Source: AG41 sp965653495 (lineage in GTDB: Bacteria; Gemmatimonadota; Gemmatimonadetes; Gemmatimonadales; GWC2-71-9). Taken from it: a DNA stretch of 15,082 nucleotides. This document shows, piece by piece, positions 1 to 6,689 of the stretch. The stretch is from assembly GCA_965653495.1 (NCBI GenBank), contig CBFHAJ010000090.1:1-15082 (forward strand). Reading direction: 5' to 3'. Below the pieces are notes generated by a model. The model was given only the letters and a program-made list of their open reading frames with translations, was not told the origin of the DNA and did not search any database. Position 1 is the first letter of the stretch. The number at the start of each line of letters is the position of its first letter. The position numbers and the translations under genes are program-made.

Positions 1-344
1 GCGTGACCCGGTTCGGGACCGCGTACGAGCCGCTCGATGAGGCTCTGGCCCGCGCCGTGGTGGACCTCTCGGGGCGCCCCTACGCCGCCGTCGCGCTCGG
101 GCTGTCGCGCGAGACCATCGGCGGACTGGCATGCGAAAACATCGCGCACGTGCTGAGCTCGTTCGCCACCGCGGCCCGGCTCACCCTGCACGTGGACGTG
201 CTGAAGGGCGAAAACGATCACCACAAAGCGGAAGCGGCGTTCAAGGCGACCGCGCTCGCGCTCAAGCAGGCGGTGGCCTGCTCCGGCTTCGATGACGTGC
301 CGTCCACCAAGGGCACGCTGGGAAAGGATCCGAGCGATGGCTGA
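1..344 (+). CDS. hisB: Imidazoleglycerol-phosphate dehydratase HisB, C-terminal part
   Basis: This gene runs in from before the window; the reading frame enters at base 3 and about 113 residues are visible of the usual ~195-200. HisB dehydrates imidazole glycerol phosphate to imidazole acetol phosphate, step 6 of histidine synthesis, in the cytoplasm. The visible part holds the conserved VDLSGRPY segment, the second metal-binding motif ENDHHKAEAAFKA (paired histidines plus glutamate), and the family C-terminus VPSTKGTL. The first half, with the other HHxxED metal motif, lies outside the window, as does any fused HisB-N phosphatase domain, so I cannot say whether this is the mono- or bifunctional form. 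Its stop overlaps the hisHF start by 8 bases, so it belongs to the same operon. Confidence 0.94.
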   Translation, partial: VTRFGTAYEPLDEALARAVVDLSGRPYAAVALGLSRETIGGLACENIAHVLSSFATAARLTLHVDVLKGENDHHKAEAAFKATALALKQAVACSGFDDVPSTKGTLGKDPSDG

Positions 345-1725
345 CGTGGTGATCGTCGATTCCGGCGTGGCGAATCTGGCGTCGATCGCGAGCGGGCTGC
401 GACGGCTCGACGTGAGTGTCGCCGTCACCACCGACCCCGCCGGCGTGCGCACCGCGGCGCGCGTGGTGGTGCCCGGCGTGGGAGCGTTCGGCGCGGGGCT
501 GGCAGCCCTGCGCGCCCGCGGTCTCGACGGGGTGATGCGCGAGACCATCGAGCGCGGGACGCCGGTCTTGGCGATCTGCCTCGGCATGCAGCTGCTATGT
601 GAAGGCAGCGAGGAAACGCCCGGCGCGGCCGGGCTCGGCGTCATCGCGGGCACGTGCCGCCGCCTGCCCGACGATGTGCGCGTCCCGCACCTCGGCTGGA
701 ACATGGTGACGGCGGAGGGGCAGACGGGGCTGGTTGATTCGGGTGTCGCCGCGTTTGCCAACTCGTACGCCTTGCGCGCGGCACCGCCGGGCTGGCTCCC
801 CGCGTGGAGCACGCACGGCGCGCGCTTCGTGGCGGCGCTCGAGCGCGGGGCGACCCTCGCCTGTCAGTTCCACCCCGAGCTGTCGGGCGCGTACGGCGCG
901 GCCCTGTTGCAACGCTGGTTGACCGGCGAACGGGTGACCAGTGCGCCCAGCTCCATCCGCGGCCCCACGCCCGGACTGCTGCCACGCGTGGTGCCGTGCC
1001 TGGACGTGAAGCACGGGCGCGTGGTGAAGGGCATCCGGTTCCAGGAGCTGCGCGACGCGGGCGATCCCGCTGAACAGGGAGCGCTATACGAGCAGCAGGG
1101 AGCCGACGAGATCGTCGTGCTGGACATCGCCGCGTCGCCGGAGGGTCGCGGCACCCAGCTCGAGACGGTCGAGCGCGTGCGCGCCGCGATCCGCATCCCG
1201 CTCACGGTGGGCGGCGGGGTGCGCCGGGTGGACGACGCGCGCCGCCTGCTGGCCGCCGGCGCCGACAAGGTGAGTGTGAACACCGCAGCCATCGAGCGTC
1301 CGGCGCTCGTCACGGAGCTCGCGGCGGAGTTCGGCAGCCAGTGCGTCGTACTCGCGATCGACGCGCGTCGCTCCGGCGACGGGTGGGAAGCGCTCACCCG
1401 CGGCGGCCGGGCCCTCGGCCGCGCCGACGCGGTCGCGTGGGCTCGCGAAGGCACGCGACTGGGCGCCGGGGAGATCCTGCTCACGAGCTGGGATCGGGAC
1501 GGCACGCGCGCGGGACCCGACCTCGCGCTGCTGCGCGCCGTGGTCGGCGCCGTCCCCGTGCCGGTGATCGCGTCCGGGGGCATCGGCGAGCGCGGCCACG
1601 TGGCGGACGCGTTCCGCGCCGGGGCCGACGCCGTGCTCGCCGCATCGGTGTTTCACGACGGCGACGACACCGTGGCGGGTATCAAAACCGACCTCACGCG
1701 CCGCGGCATCCGGGTGCGGACATGA
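337..1725 (+). CDS. hisHF: HisH-HisF fusion: imidazole glycerol phosphate synthase in one chain
   Basis: A 462-residue protein joins the glutaminase (HisH, residues 1 to ~196) and cyclase (HisF, ~213 to 462) of imidazole glycerol phosphate synthase, step 5 of histidine synthesis: PRFAR plus glutamine gives IGP, AICAR and glutamate. The HisH triad is visible as Cys81 (AICLGMQLL), His179 and Glu181 (QFHPELS). The HisF barrel shows Asp223 in CLDVKHGRVVKG, Asp342 in LAIDARR, TSWDRDGT (384-390) and the phosphate-binding ASGG (412-415). A linker of about 16 residues joins the domains. An in-frame ATG exists at 292, but the ATG at 337 starts exactly at the HisH family N-terminus and has a good ribosome site (GGAAAGGA, 321-328). 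Most bacteria encode two subunits; the fused form is known from fungal and plant HIS7-type proteins. Confidence 0.95.
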   Translation: MADVVIVDSGVANLASIASGLRRLDVSVAVTTDPAGVRTAARVVVPGVGAFGAGLAALRARGLDGVMRETIERGTPVLAICLGMQLLCEGSEETPGAAGLGVIAGTCRRLPDDVRVPHLGWNMVTAEGQTGLVDSGVAAFANSYALRAAPPGWLPAWSTHGARFVAALERGATLACQFHPELSGAYGAALLQRWLTGERVTSAPSSIRGPTPGLLPRVVPCLDVKHGRVVKGIRFQELRDAGDPAEQGALYEQQGADEIVVLDIAASPEGRGTQLETVERVRAAIRIPLTVGGGVRRVDDARRLLAAGADKVSVNTAAIERPALVTELAAEFGSQCVVLAIDARRSGDGWEALTRGGRALGRADAVAWAREGTRLGAGEILLTSWDRDGTRAGPDLALLRAVVGAVPVPVIASGGIGERGHVADAFRAGADAVLAASVFHDGDDTVAGIKTDLTRRGIRVRT

Positions 1726-2996
1726 TCATCCCGAGCATCGATCTCATGGGCGGGCGCGCGGTGCAGCTGCGGCGCGGGCGAGAGTTCGTGCTCGATGGCG
1801 GCGACCCGCTGGCCCGGCTCGAGGAGTTCGCGGTCGCCGGCGAGGTGGCGGTAGTAGACCTCGACGCCGCCCTCGGGCGTGGCTCGAACGCTCCGCTGAT
1901 CCGGGAGATGGTGCGCCGCGCGCCGTGCCGCGTCGGCGGCGGGATTCGCGACCTCGCGACGGCGCGAGCCTGGCTCGACGCCGGCGCGGCGCGGGTGATG
2001 ATCGGCACGGCGGCGAGTCCCGAGCTGTGCGGCGCACTGCCGCGCGAGCGCGTGATCGCGGCGGTGGACGCGGAGCGCGGCCACATCGTGGTCGACGGCT
2101 GGCGCAGCTCCACCGGGATCCCGCTGCTCGACCGGATCCACACCCTCGCGCCCGTGGTCGGCGGCTTCCTGTTCACGCAGGTGGAGCGGGAAGGCGCCAT
2201 GGAGGGATTCGACCTCCCGGCCGTCGCCGCGGCGGCGCGCACGGCCGGCAGCGCGCGCCTCACTGCCGCCGGAGGCATCACGGCGACCAGCGAGATCGCC
2301 GAGCTCGACCGCATCGGCGTGGACGCGCAGGTGGGGATGGCGCTCTACACTGGCCGCTTGCGGCTCGGCGAGGCGGTCGCGGCCCCGCTCACGAAGCCAT
2401 TGGCGGGAGACGTCTGGCCAACAGTCGTATGCGACGAGTCGGGTCGCGCCCTCGGACTGGTGTGGAGCACGCGGGAGTCCCTGGCACGTGCCGTGCACGA
2501 GCGCCGGGGGATCTATTGGTCGCGGTCCCGACAAACGCTGTGGGTCAAGGGGGAGACGTCTGGCAATACCCAGGAGTTGCTGCGAGTGGACCTCGATTGC
2601 GACCGCGACGCGCTCCGCGTCACGGTGCGCCAGCGCGGTGCGGGCTTCTGTCACCTCGAGCGACCCGCCTGCTGGCCCACCGAGTTCACCCCGGACGATC
2701 TGGAGCGGACCATCGCCGAGCGGGCCGCTGGGGCCGACACCGCGTCGCGCACCGTCAAACTGCTCAAGGATCCCGCGCTGCTCGCCGCCAAGCTGCGCGA
2801 AGAAGCCGCCGAGCTGGCGGAGGCCGACGGTCCCGCCGCCGTGGTGCACGAGACGGCGGACGTGCTCTATCTCGCGCTCGTGGCGCTCGCCCGGGGCGGG
2901 GGGTCGTTGGCGGCGGTACGGGCGGAGCTCGCCCGGCGGCATGGAGCCGTGACGCGCCGGCCCATGGTCGCGAAGCCGGTGGCGGACGCGTCATGA
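1722..2996 (+). CDS. hisA-hisIE: HisA-HisI-HisE triple fusion (ProFAR isomerase, PR-AMP cyclohydrolase, PR-ATP pyrophosphohydrolase)
   Basis: One 424-residue chain carries three consecutive histidine enzymes. Residues 1 to ~222 are a HisA barrel: Asp7 in IPSIDLMGG, VGGGIRD (71-77), Asp116 in AAVDAERG, and the phosphate loops AAGGI and VGMALYTG. Residues ~230 to 318 are HisI: WSRSRQTLWVKGETSGN, the metal motif D292-C-D-R-D296, and zinc-type cysteines 293, 310 and 317 spaced as in the family. Residues ~325 to 408 are HisE: the MazG-like EExxE (360-364) and ExxD (377-380) helices, ending in ELARRHG. Together they perform steps 2, 3 and 4 (PR-ATP to PR-AMP to ProFAR to PRFAR); domain order is the reverse of reaction order. 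The start ATG overlaps the hisHF stop (ATGA). The general-acid Asp expected in the HisA RDGT motif is Glu157 here. HisI-HisE fusion is common; adding HisA is unusual. Confidence 0.95.
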   Translation: MIIPSIDLMGGRAVQLRRGREFVLDGGDPLARLEEFAVAGEVAVVDLDAALGRGSNAPLIREMVRRAPCRVGGGIRDLATARAWLDAGAARVMIGTAASPELCGALPRERVIAAVDAERGHIVVDGWRSSTGIPLLDRIHTLAPVVGGFLFTQVEREGAMEGFDLPAVAAAARTAGSARLTAAGGITATSEIAELDRIGVDAQVGMALYTGRLRLGEAVAAPLTKPLAGDVWPTVVCDESGRALGLVWSTRESLARAVHERRGIYWSRSRQTLWVKGETSGNTQELLRVDLDCDRDALRVTVRQRGAGFCHLERPACWPTEFTPDDLERTIAERAAGADTASRTVKLLKDPALLAAKLREEAAELAEADGPAAVVHETADVLYLALVALARGGGSLAAVRAELARRHGAVTRRPMVAKPVADAS

Positions 2997-4288
2997 GTGC
3001 GCCCCTGTTGCGGCGGCGCACGGTCGCCGAGTTTTCGCGGCGCCGGGGTGCGGGTCCGGATCCCGCGGCCATGGCCACCGCGGCGCCGATCGTGGCCGCC
3101 GTGCGGGCGGAAGGCGAGGACGCCGTGCGTCGGTACGCCGAGCACTTCGGCGAGATCGCGCCCGGCGGGGGCGCAGCCCTCTATGTCGAGCGCGCGGCGC
3201 TGGACCGCGCCCTTACCCGGCTCCCCGCGGATGACCGGGCGCACCTCGAGCGCGTGGCGGCGCGAATCGGCGCGTTCGCGGAAGCCCAGCGCGCCGCGCT
3301 CCGTCCCGTGAGCATTCCGGTGCCGGGCGGCACCGCCCAGCACCACATCGCCCCGGTCGAGCGGGCGGGCTGCTACGCCCCGGGGGGCCGCTACCCCCTC
3401 CCCTCGTCCGTTCTCATGACCGCGGTCACAGCGCGGGTCGCCGGCGTGCGGGAGGTCTGGGTCGCGAGCCCTAAGCCGCAGCCCCTGTCGCTCGCGGCGG
3501 CCGCGCTGGCGGGAGCGGACGGTTTCCTCGCCGCCGGCGGCGCGCACGCCATCGCCGCGCTCGCGTACGGCGCCGGTCCCATCGCGCCGTGTGACGTGAT
3601 CGTCGGACCGGGGAACCGCTACGTCACCGCGGCAAAACAGCTGGTGGCCGGCACCGTCGCGATCGACTTCCCGGCCGGCGCCTCGGAGCTGACCGTGCTC
3701 GCCGACGCCGCGGCAGACCCCGTCACCATCGCCGCGGACTTGCTCGCCCAGGCGGAGCACGACCCCGACGCGATTCCGCTCCTCGTGACCACGGACGCCG
3801 CCCTGGTCGGGCATGTGGAGCGCGAGCTCGCGACACAGCTCGGCGACCTGCCGACGGCCGACGTGGCGCGGGCGGCCCTCGCGAACGGTGGCTACATCAC
3901 CGTAGCGAGCGTCGAGGATGGGATCGCCGCGTGCGACGCGATCGCCCCGGAGCATCTGCAGCTCGAGCTGGCGGAAGCGGAGCGCGTCGCCCCGCTGCTC
4001 GCCCACTACGGCGCCCTGTTCGTCGGCCCTGGCGGTGCGGAGGTGCTCGGCGACTACGGCGCCGGCCCGAACCACGTGCTGCCGACCGGCGGTGCCGCCC
4101 GCTCGAGCGGAGGGCTCTCGGTGTACTCGTTCCTGCGCGTGCGCACGTCGCTGCGCATCGACGACCCCGCAGCCGCGCGCGCGCTGGCCGAGGATGCCAT
4201 CTGGCTGGGCCGGGCCGAAGGGCTCGAGGCGCACGCGCGCGCCGCGGAGCGACGGCTGCCGTTGACACGCTCCGTGCACTGCCTCTAG
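2993..4288 (+). CDS. hisD: Histidinol dehydrogenase
   Basis: HisD catalyses the last two steps of histidine synthesis, oxidising L-histidinol through histidinal to L-histidine with two NAD+. The 431-residue product has the normal family length. Visible are the active-site pair Glu320-His321 in APEHLQLE, matching E. coli Glu326-His327, and all four zinc ligands: Gln253 and His256 (AQAEHD), Asp354 (GDYGAGPNHVLPT) and His414. The GPGNRYVTAAK segment (205-215) is the conserved NAD-side loop. The ATG overlaps the stop of the triple fusion (ATGA), indicating translational coupling. The upstream in-frame extension is a shadow of the preceding gene. A promoter-like sequence sits over its last codons, and tandem terminators follow at 4371-4437. 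Confidence 0.98.
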   Translation: MSAPLLRRRTVAEFSRRRGAGPDPAAMATAAPIVAAVRAEGEDAVRRYAEHFGEIAPGGGAALYVERAALDRALTRLPADDRAHLERVAARIGAFAEAQRAALRPVSIPVPGGTAQHHIAPVERAGCYAPGGRYPLPSSVLMTAVTARVAGVREVWVASPKPQPLSLAAAALAGADGFLAAGGAHAIAALAYGAGPIAPCDVIVGPGNRYVTAAKQLVAGTVAIDFPAGASELTVLADAAADPVTIAADLLAQAEHDPDAIPLLVTTDAALVGHVERELATQLGDLPTADVARAALANGGYITVASVEDGIAACDAIAPEHLQLELAEAERVAPLLAHYGALFVGPGGAEVLGDYGAGPNHVLPTGGAARSSGGLSVYSFLRVRTSLRIDDPAAARALAEDAIWLGRAEGLEAHARAAERRLPLTRSVHCL

Positions 4289-4291
4289 GTT
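4262..4291 (+). promoter_or_regulatory. Candidate promoter inside the hisD 3' end
   Basis: A perfect TTGACA (4262-4267), then an 18-base spacer and TAGGTT (4286-4291). The hexamers fit a housekeeping promoter, and TTG-N21-TAGGTT also resembles the Bacteroidetes TTTG/TAnnTTTG arrangement. Transcription would start near 4298 and produce the structured leader or small RNA at 4298-4437. The same -10 core and following bases recur before lysC (11679). Assigned by inspection only. Confidence 0.45.
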
Positions 4292-4370
4292 CCGACTCCA
4301 CATGCACCAACTGCGCTGTCGTCCGATGTGTTGTTGTAACCACCACCAGGAGGGGGGTCGGACGGACACC

Positions 4371-4401
4371 GCGTAAGCTCAGTACTGCTTCGCTGCTTTT
4401 T
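4371..4401 (+). terminator. First intrinsic terminator after hisD
   Basis: GCG-t-AAGC (4371-4378) pairs with GCTTCGC (4387-4393) around an 8-base loop with one bulged T. TGCTTTTT (4394-4401) follows. It has seven pairs, and the lower GC content of the loop side makes it weaker than the next one. Confidence 0.6.
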
Positions 4402-4404
4402 CTG

Positions 4405-4437
4405 GCCCGGCCACTCCCCTAGTCCGCCGGGCTTTTT
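4405..4437 (+). terminator. Second intrinsic terminator after hisD
   Basis: A perfect 7-bp GC stem, GCCCGGC (4405-4411) with GCCGGGC (4426-4432), closes a 14-base loop and is followed directly by TTTTT (4433-4437). It ends 10 bases before the ribosome site of the next gene. It therefore either ends the histidine operon or controls read-through into the transporter gene. Confidence 0.8.
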
Positions 4438-4455
4438 GTGCTTAGTCGGAGGAAC

Positions 4456-5373
4456 GTGACCACAACCTCGTTCGTGCTGATCGTGATCACCCTGGTCGGA
4501 GCGACCGTCAATGGCGCGCTCGGCTACGGGTTCTCGTCGATCACCGTGCCGGTGGCGCTGCTGTTTTACGCCAACCGCGTGCTCAACCCGGCGCTGGTCT
4601 GGATCGAAGTGGCGCTCAATGGCTACGTCCTGTGGATCAACCGCGCGAGCGTACCCCAAGTCTGGCGCCGCGTGACGCCCATGATCCTCGGACTCGCGCC
4701 CGGCGTGGCGCTCGGCACGGCCCTCGTCCATCGGGTGCACCCGGGGTGGCTCAAGCTGGCGACGTTCGCGATACTGCTGCCGCTGATCCTGCTGCAGGCA
4801 GCTGGTTTCCGCCGGCCGCTGCGCGCCGAGCGGCCCGTGGGTCTCGCGTTCGGCAGCGGCCTCGGTGTGCTCTACTCGGTCACGACGATCTCCGGCCCGC
4901 CGCTGGCCCTGATGCTCAGCAACCAGGGCTATACCAAACAGGACTTCCGCGCTGGACTGGGCCTGGTGCGGCTCGCCGAGTCGACGTTCACCGCTGTCGC
5001 CTACGGCTTCGCTGGGATGTTTTCGACCGAGAGTGCGGGACTGCTTCCCCTGATTGTCCCCAGCCTGCTGATCGGGATCCCGTTCGGCGCGCGGCTCATT
5101 CGCCGGGTGCCGCCCGAGACGTTCAGGCGAGTTTGCATGAGCTTCGACGCGTGGGTGGTTGGATACGGCATCTCGACACTATTGCGACAGCTCAAGGTGA
5201 TCGAGAGTTCGGCAGCCTTCTCGGTCCTCGTCATGGTAGCGCTGCTCGACACATGGCTGCTGTACCGGTTCTTCCGCGTGCAGCGGGTGCCAACCGTCCC
5301 CGTCCCCGCCCCCGCTGCAGTGGGTAGCGGGAGCGGGGACTTCCCGGTCGTAGCGGCGGGGGTCGGTCAGTAG
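4456..5373 (+). CDS. TauE/SafE-family membrane transporter (anion/sulfur-compound exporter type)
   Basis: A 305-residue polytopic membrane protein with about eight hydrophobic helices. It shows the two-fold internal repeat of the TauE/SafE family: NGALGYGFSSITVPVAL in the first half (~19-35) and GSGLGVLYSVTTISGPPLAL in the second (~133-152). Characterised members export sulfite, sulfoacetate or related anions; the substrate cannot be told from sequence, and no sulfur gene is nearby. The GTG at 4456 is chosen because GGAGGA (4448-4453) precedes it, though that spacing is short; a GTG at 4438 would place the start inside the terminator tail. The C-terminus (~279-305) is a Pro/Val/Gly-rich tail encoded by a long inverted repeat. 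The stop overlaps the convergent porin gene by 7 bases. The product's family is fairly sure, its role open. Confidence 0.85.
   Translation: MTTTSFVLIVITLVGATVNGALGYGFSSITVPVALLFYANRVLNPALVWIEVALNGYVLWINRASVPQVWRRVTPMILGLAPGVALGTALVHRVHPGWLKLATFAILLPLILLQAAGFRRPLRAERPVGLAFGSGLGVLYSVTTISGPPLALMLSNQGYTKQDFRAGLGLVRLAESTFTAVAYGFAGMFSTESAGLLPLIVPSLLIGIPFGARLIRRVPPETFRRVCMSFDAWVVGYGISTLLRQLKVIESSAAFSVLVMVALLDTWLLYRFFRVQRVPTVPVPAPAAVGSGSGDFPVVAAGVGQ
5302..5340. repeat. 15-bp inverted repeat inside the transporter gene's 3' end
   Basis: GTCCCCGCCCCCGCT (5302-5316) and AGCGGGAGCGGGGAC (5326-5340) pair with one mismatch around a 9-base loop. The repeat lies 33 bases before the stop, at the junction of two convergent genes. 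Neither strand has a following T-tract, so it is not a canonical terminator, but it may stop or slow convergent transcription or protect the mRNA 3' end. Confidence 0.75.
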
Positions 5374-6545
5374 AGGTACGCTACGCCCAGCGCGAAGCTG
5401 ACCTGATTCTTGTTGCCGTTGAATGCCGTCAACGTCGATCGGTCATACCGCAGCTCCGGTCGCACCACGGCGTTGGGCCATGACCTGATGTTCAGGGTCG
5501 CGGTCGCGCTGCCCAGCTTCTGACCGATGTTCGGCATGAAGCCGAGCACGCCGCTGGTACGTGCTCCGTTTTCGTCGTTCACGTAGTCCCCGCGGACGGC
5601 AAGGCCCGCGGCCGCTGTGAAGTCGTATGTCACCCAGCCGCCGAGCGCCCACCACTTCGCGTCCTGCGTGGGAACGGGCAACGCGGCGTTGGCCTGCTCG
5701 GTGCCATAGTCAGCCTGCACCCACGCCTGCGCCTTCCCGAGCTTGCGCCACAGCAGTCCCTCGACCCCATAACGGTTCGCCGTGTTGTTGCCCGGTTCCT
5801 CAGGGCCCCAGTAGCCCACGATCCCGAGCGACGTGAGGGCATCCGGGTAGATGCCGAGCCGACCCATCAGCGACTTACGGGTGTTGACATCCGAGACCTG
5901 ATCCCAGCCGTTGATCACGCGGAATTGTGCGTCGACGTGGTCGTTGAATTTCGTCTCCACGCTCAAGCCCGTCCCGGTGAAGTTCTCGACGTAGATGAAC
6001 TGGTTTCCCTCCGACCAGTTGGGGTTGGCGTACGTCTCGAGCACCTCCAGACCCATGAGCGTGGGGATGCGGCCCACCTTGAACTGCAACCCGTTCCCGC
6101 TCGCGGTCGGCACGTTCAACGTGATGTACAGATGCGGGATGTCGCCCTGGTCACCGAGCTTGAAACCGGTCGACTGGATCACGGTCGCGTCCTGGCCAAC
6201 GAGGATCTCGGTGTGGAACCCGGCGCTGAACTTCGTAGGGTCGTAGGGCCGGTCGAGCACGACCGCGAGCGCGTTGAGCATGAACCGGTTTTGCAGGCGG
6301 TCGTACAGGCGTCCCACGATCGCCGTATCTCCCAGGCTCCGGCCCGAGTAGGCGTAGGACCCCTCCGCGAAGCCGGTCAGCTTGAAGCCCGCGAGCGTCG
6401 TCTCGAGGTGATTCACAGGGGCGGTGGGCGGATCGGCTTTCTTAGCTGTCGTGTCGCCCGGGGGGGCGGGAGCGGATTGCGCGGCCGCAATCGACGACAT
6501 GACGAGCGCGGCAACGGCAAAGAGCGGGACGCGAGACCTACCCAT
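5367..6545 (-). CDS. Outer-membrane beta-barrel porin, OmpL/BBP2 type
   Basis: The 392-residue product begins with a clear signal peptide (Arg3 and Arg5, a hydrophobic core 6-19, cleavage probably after Ala22 in AAA-QS). A Pro/Ala/Lys-rich stretch to ~45 follows, then a barrel of alternating hydrophobic and polar residues. The segment VGRIPTLMGLEVLETYANPN and the following FTGTGL match the pattern of the putative beta-barrel porin-2 family. The chain ends in the aromatic YLY, typical of proteins inserted into the outer membrane. It should let small solutes cross; the substrate is unknown. The ATG has a strong ribosome site, AAGGAGA (6551-6557). Its upstream region carries TGCA-type dyads, one shared with the permease promoter. 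It could be the last gene of the permease cluster or have its own promoter. Confidence 0.82.
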   Translation of the reverse strand: MGRSRVPLFAVAALVMSSIAAAQSAPAPPGDTTAKKADPPTAPVNHLETTLAGFKLTGFAEGSYAYSGRSLGDTAIVGRLYDRLQNRFMLNALAVVLDRPYDPTKFSAGFHTEILVGQDATVIQSTGFKLGDQGDIPHLYITLNVPTASGNGLQFKVGRIPTLMGLEVLETYANPNWSEGNQFIYVENFTGTGLSVETKFNDHVDAQFRVINGWDQVSDVNTRKSLMGRLGIYPDALTSLGIVGYWGPEEPGNNTANRYGVEGLLWRKLGKAQAWVQADYGTEQANAALPVPTQDAKWWALGGWVTYDFTAAAGLAVRGDYVNDENGARTSGVLGFMPNIGQKLGSATATLNIRSWPNAVVRPELRYDRSTLTAFNGNKNQVSFALGVAYLY

Positions 6546-6565
6546 GGGGTCTCCTTCGGCTGGAC

Positions 6566-6608
6566 GCGAAACTGCACTAGTGCATCACGAATTGTGCGAA
6601 ACTTGCAC
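6566..6608. repeat. Direct repeat GCGAAACT(T)GCAC, 30 bases apart, in the porin leader
   Basis: GCGAAACTGCAC (6566-6577) and GCGAAACTTGCAC (6596-6608) differ by one inserted T, and their starts are exactly 30 bases apart, about three helical turns. The first copy overlaps a perfect 12-bp palindrome, TGCACTAGTGCA (6573-6584). The second is part of the 19-bp dyad at 6592-6610. This looks like an array of binding sites for a dimeric regulator. Confidence 0.55.
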
Positions 6609-6610
6609 AA
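6592..6610. promoter_or_regulatory. Candidate operator TTGTGC-N7-GCACAA upstream of the porin
   Basis: A perfect dyad: TTGTGC (6592-6597), seven bases, GCACAA (6605-6610). The same 19-bp arrangement with one arm changed (TTATGC) lies over the permease promoter at 11528-11546. The binding protein is not encoded in this window. Confidence 0.5.
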
Positions 6611-6639
6611 ACTAGCATGCACTTGTCCATCCCCCATGG

Positions 6640-6666
6640 GTATTAATACGACATAATGTGTCTCAA
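6640..6666 (-). promoter_or_regulatory. Weak candidate promoter for the porin
   Basis: Reading leftward, TTGAGA (6661-6666) and TAATAC (6640-6645) are separated by only 15 bases, which is short. The TA-rich stretch stands out in this GC-rich DNA. If real, the leader would be about 90 bases long and contain the porin-side dyads. Confidence 0.25.
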
Positions 6667-6669
6667 AGT

Positions 6670-6684
6670 GTGCAGGTGGTGCAC
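6670..6684. promoter_or_regulatory. Second GTGC-N7-GCAC dyad between kinase and porin genes
   Basis: GTGC (6670-6673), seven bases, GCAC (6681-6684): the same core and spacing as the site at 6592-6610, with poorer outer bases. It lies just upstream of the candidate porin promoter and 5 bases from the kinase stop. Confidence 0.4.
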
Positions 6685-6689
6685 GTTTT

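Larger units (their letters stand above)
4298..4437 (+). ncRNA. Candidate structured leader or small RNA between hisD and the TauE-family gene
   Basis: This stretch follows a TTGACA/TAGGTT promoter and ends in two T-tract hairpins. A further stem pairs 4320-4326 (CGTCCGA) with 4358-4364 (TCGGACG). The G-rich segment AGGGGGGT (4351-4358) can pair with ACTCCCCT (4413-4420) in the loop of the last terminator: 8 pairs with one G-U. This pairing could form a pseudoknot or an alternative to the terminator. The last T-tract ends 10 bases before the ribosome site of the TauE-family gene, an arrangement typical of transcription attenuators. It matches no RNA family that I recognise. It could simply be the histidine operon's 3' UTR. 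Confidence 0.35.

Noticed and set aside
1653..2942. A 429-codon minus-strand frame across the hisA-IE fusion
   Set aside because: Same cause; the composition is biased, there is no domain signal, and the plus-strand gene has all catalytic motifs.
2867..4369. A 500-codon open frame on the minus strand across hisD
   Set aside because: It is a shadow of hisD: high GC removes stops from the opposite frame, the product is low-complexity and Arg/Gly-rich with no family motif, and hisD is unmistakable.
4371..4393. A tRNA-like AGCTCAGT stretch after hisD
   Set aside because: Only the D-arm-like bases match; there is no acceptor stem, anticodon arm or TTC loop at the right spacing. The hairpin is better read as a terminator.
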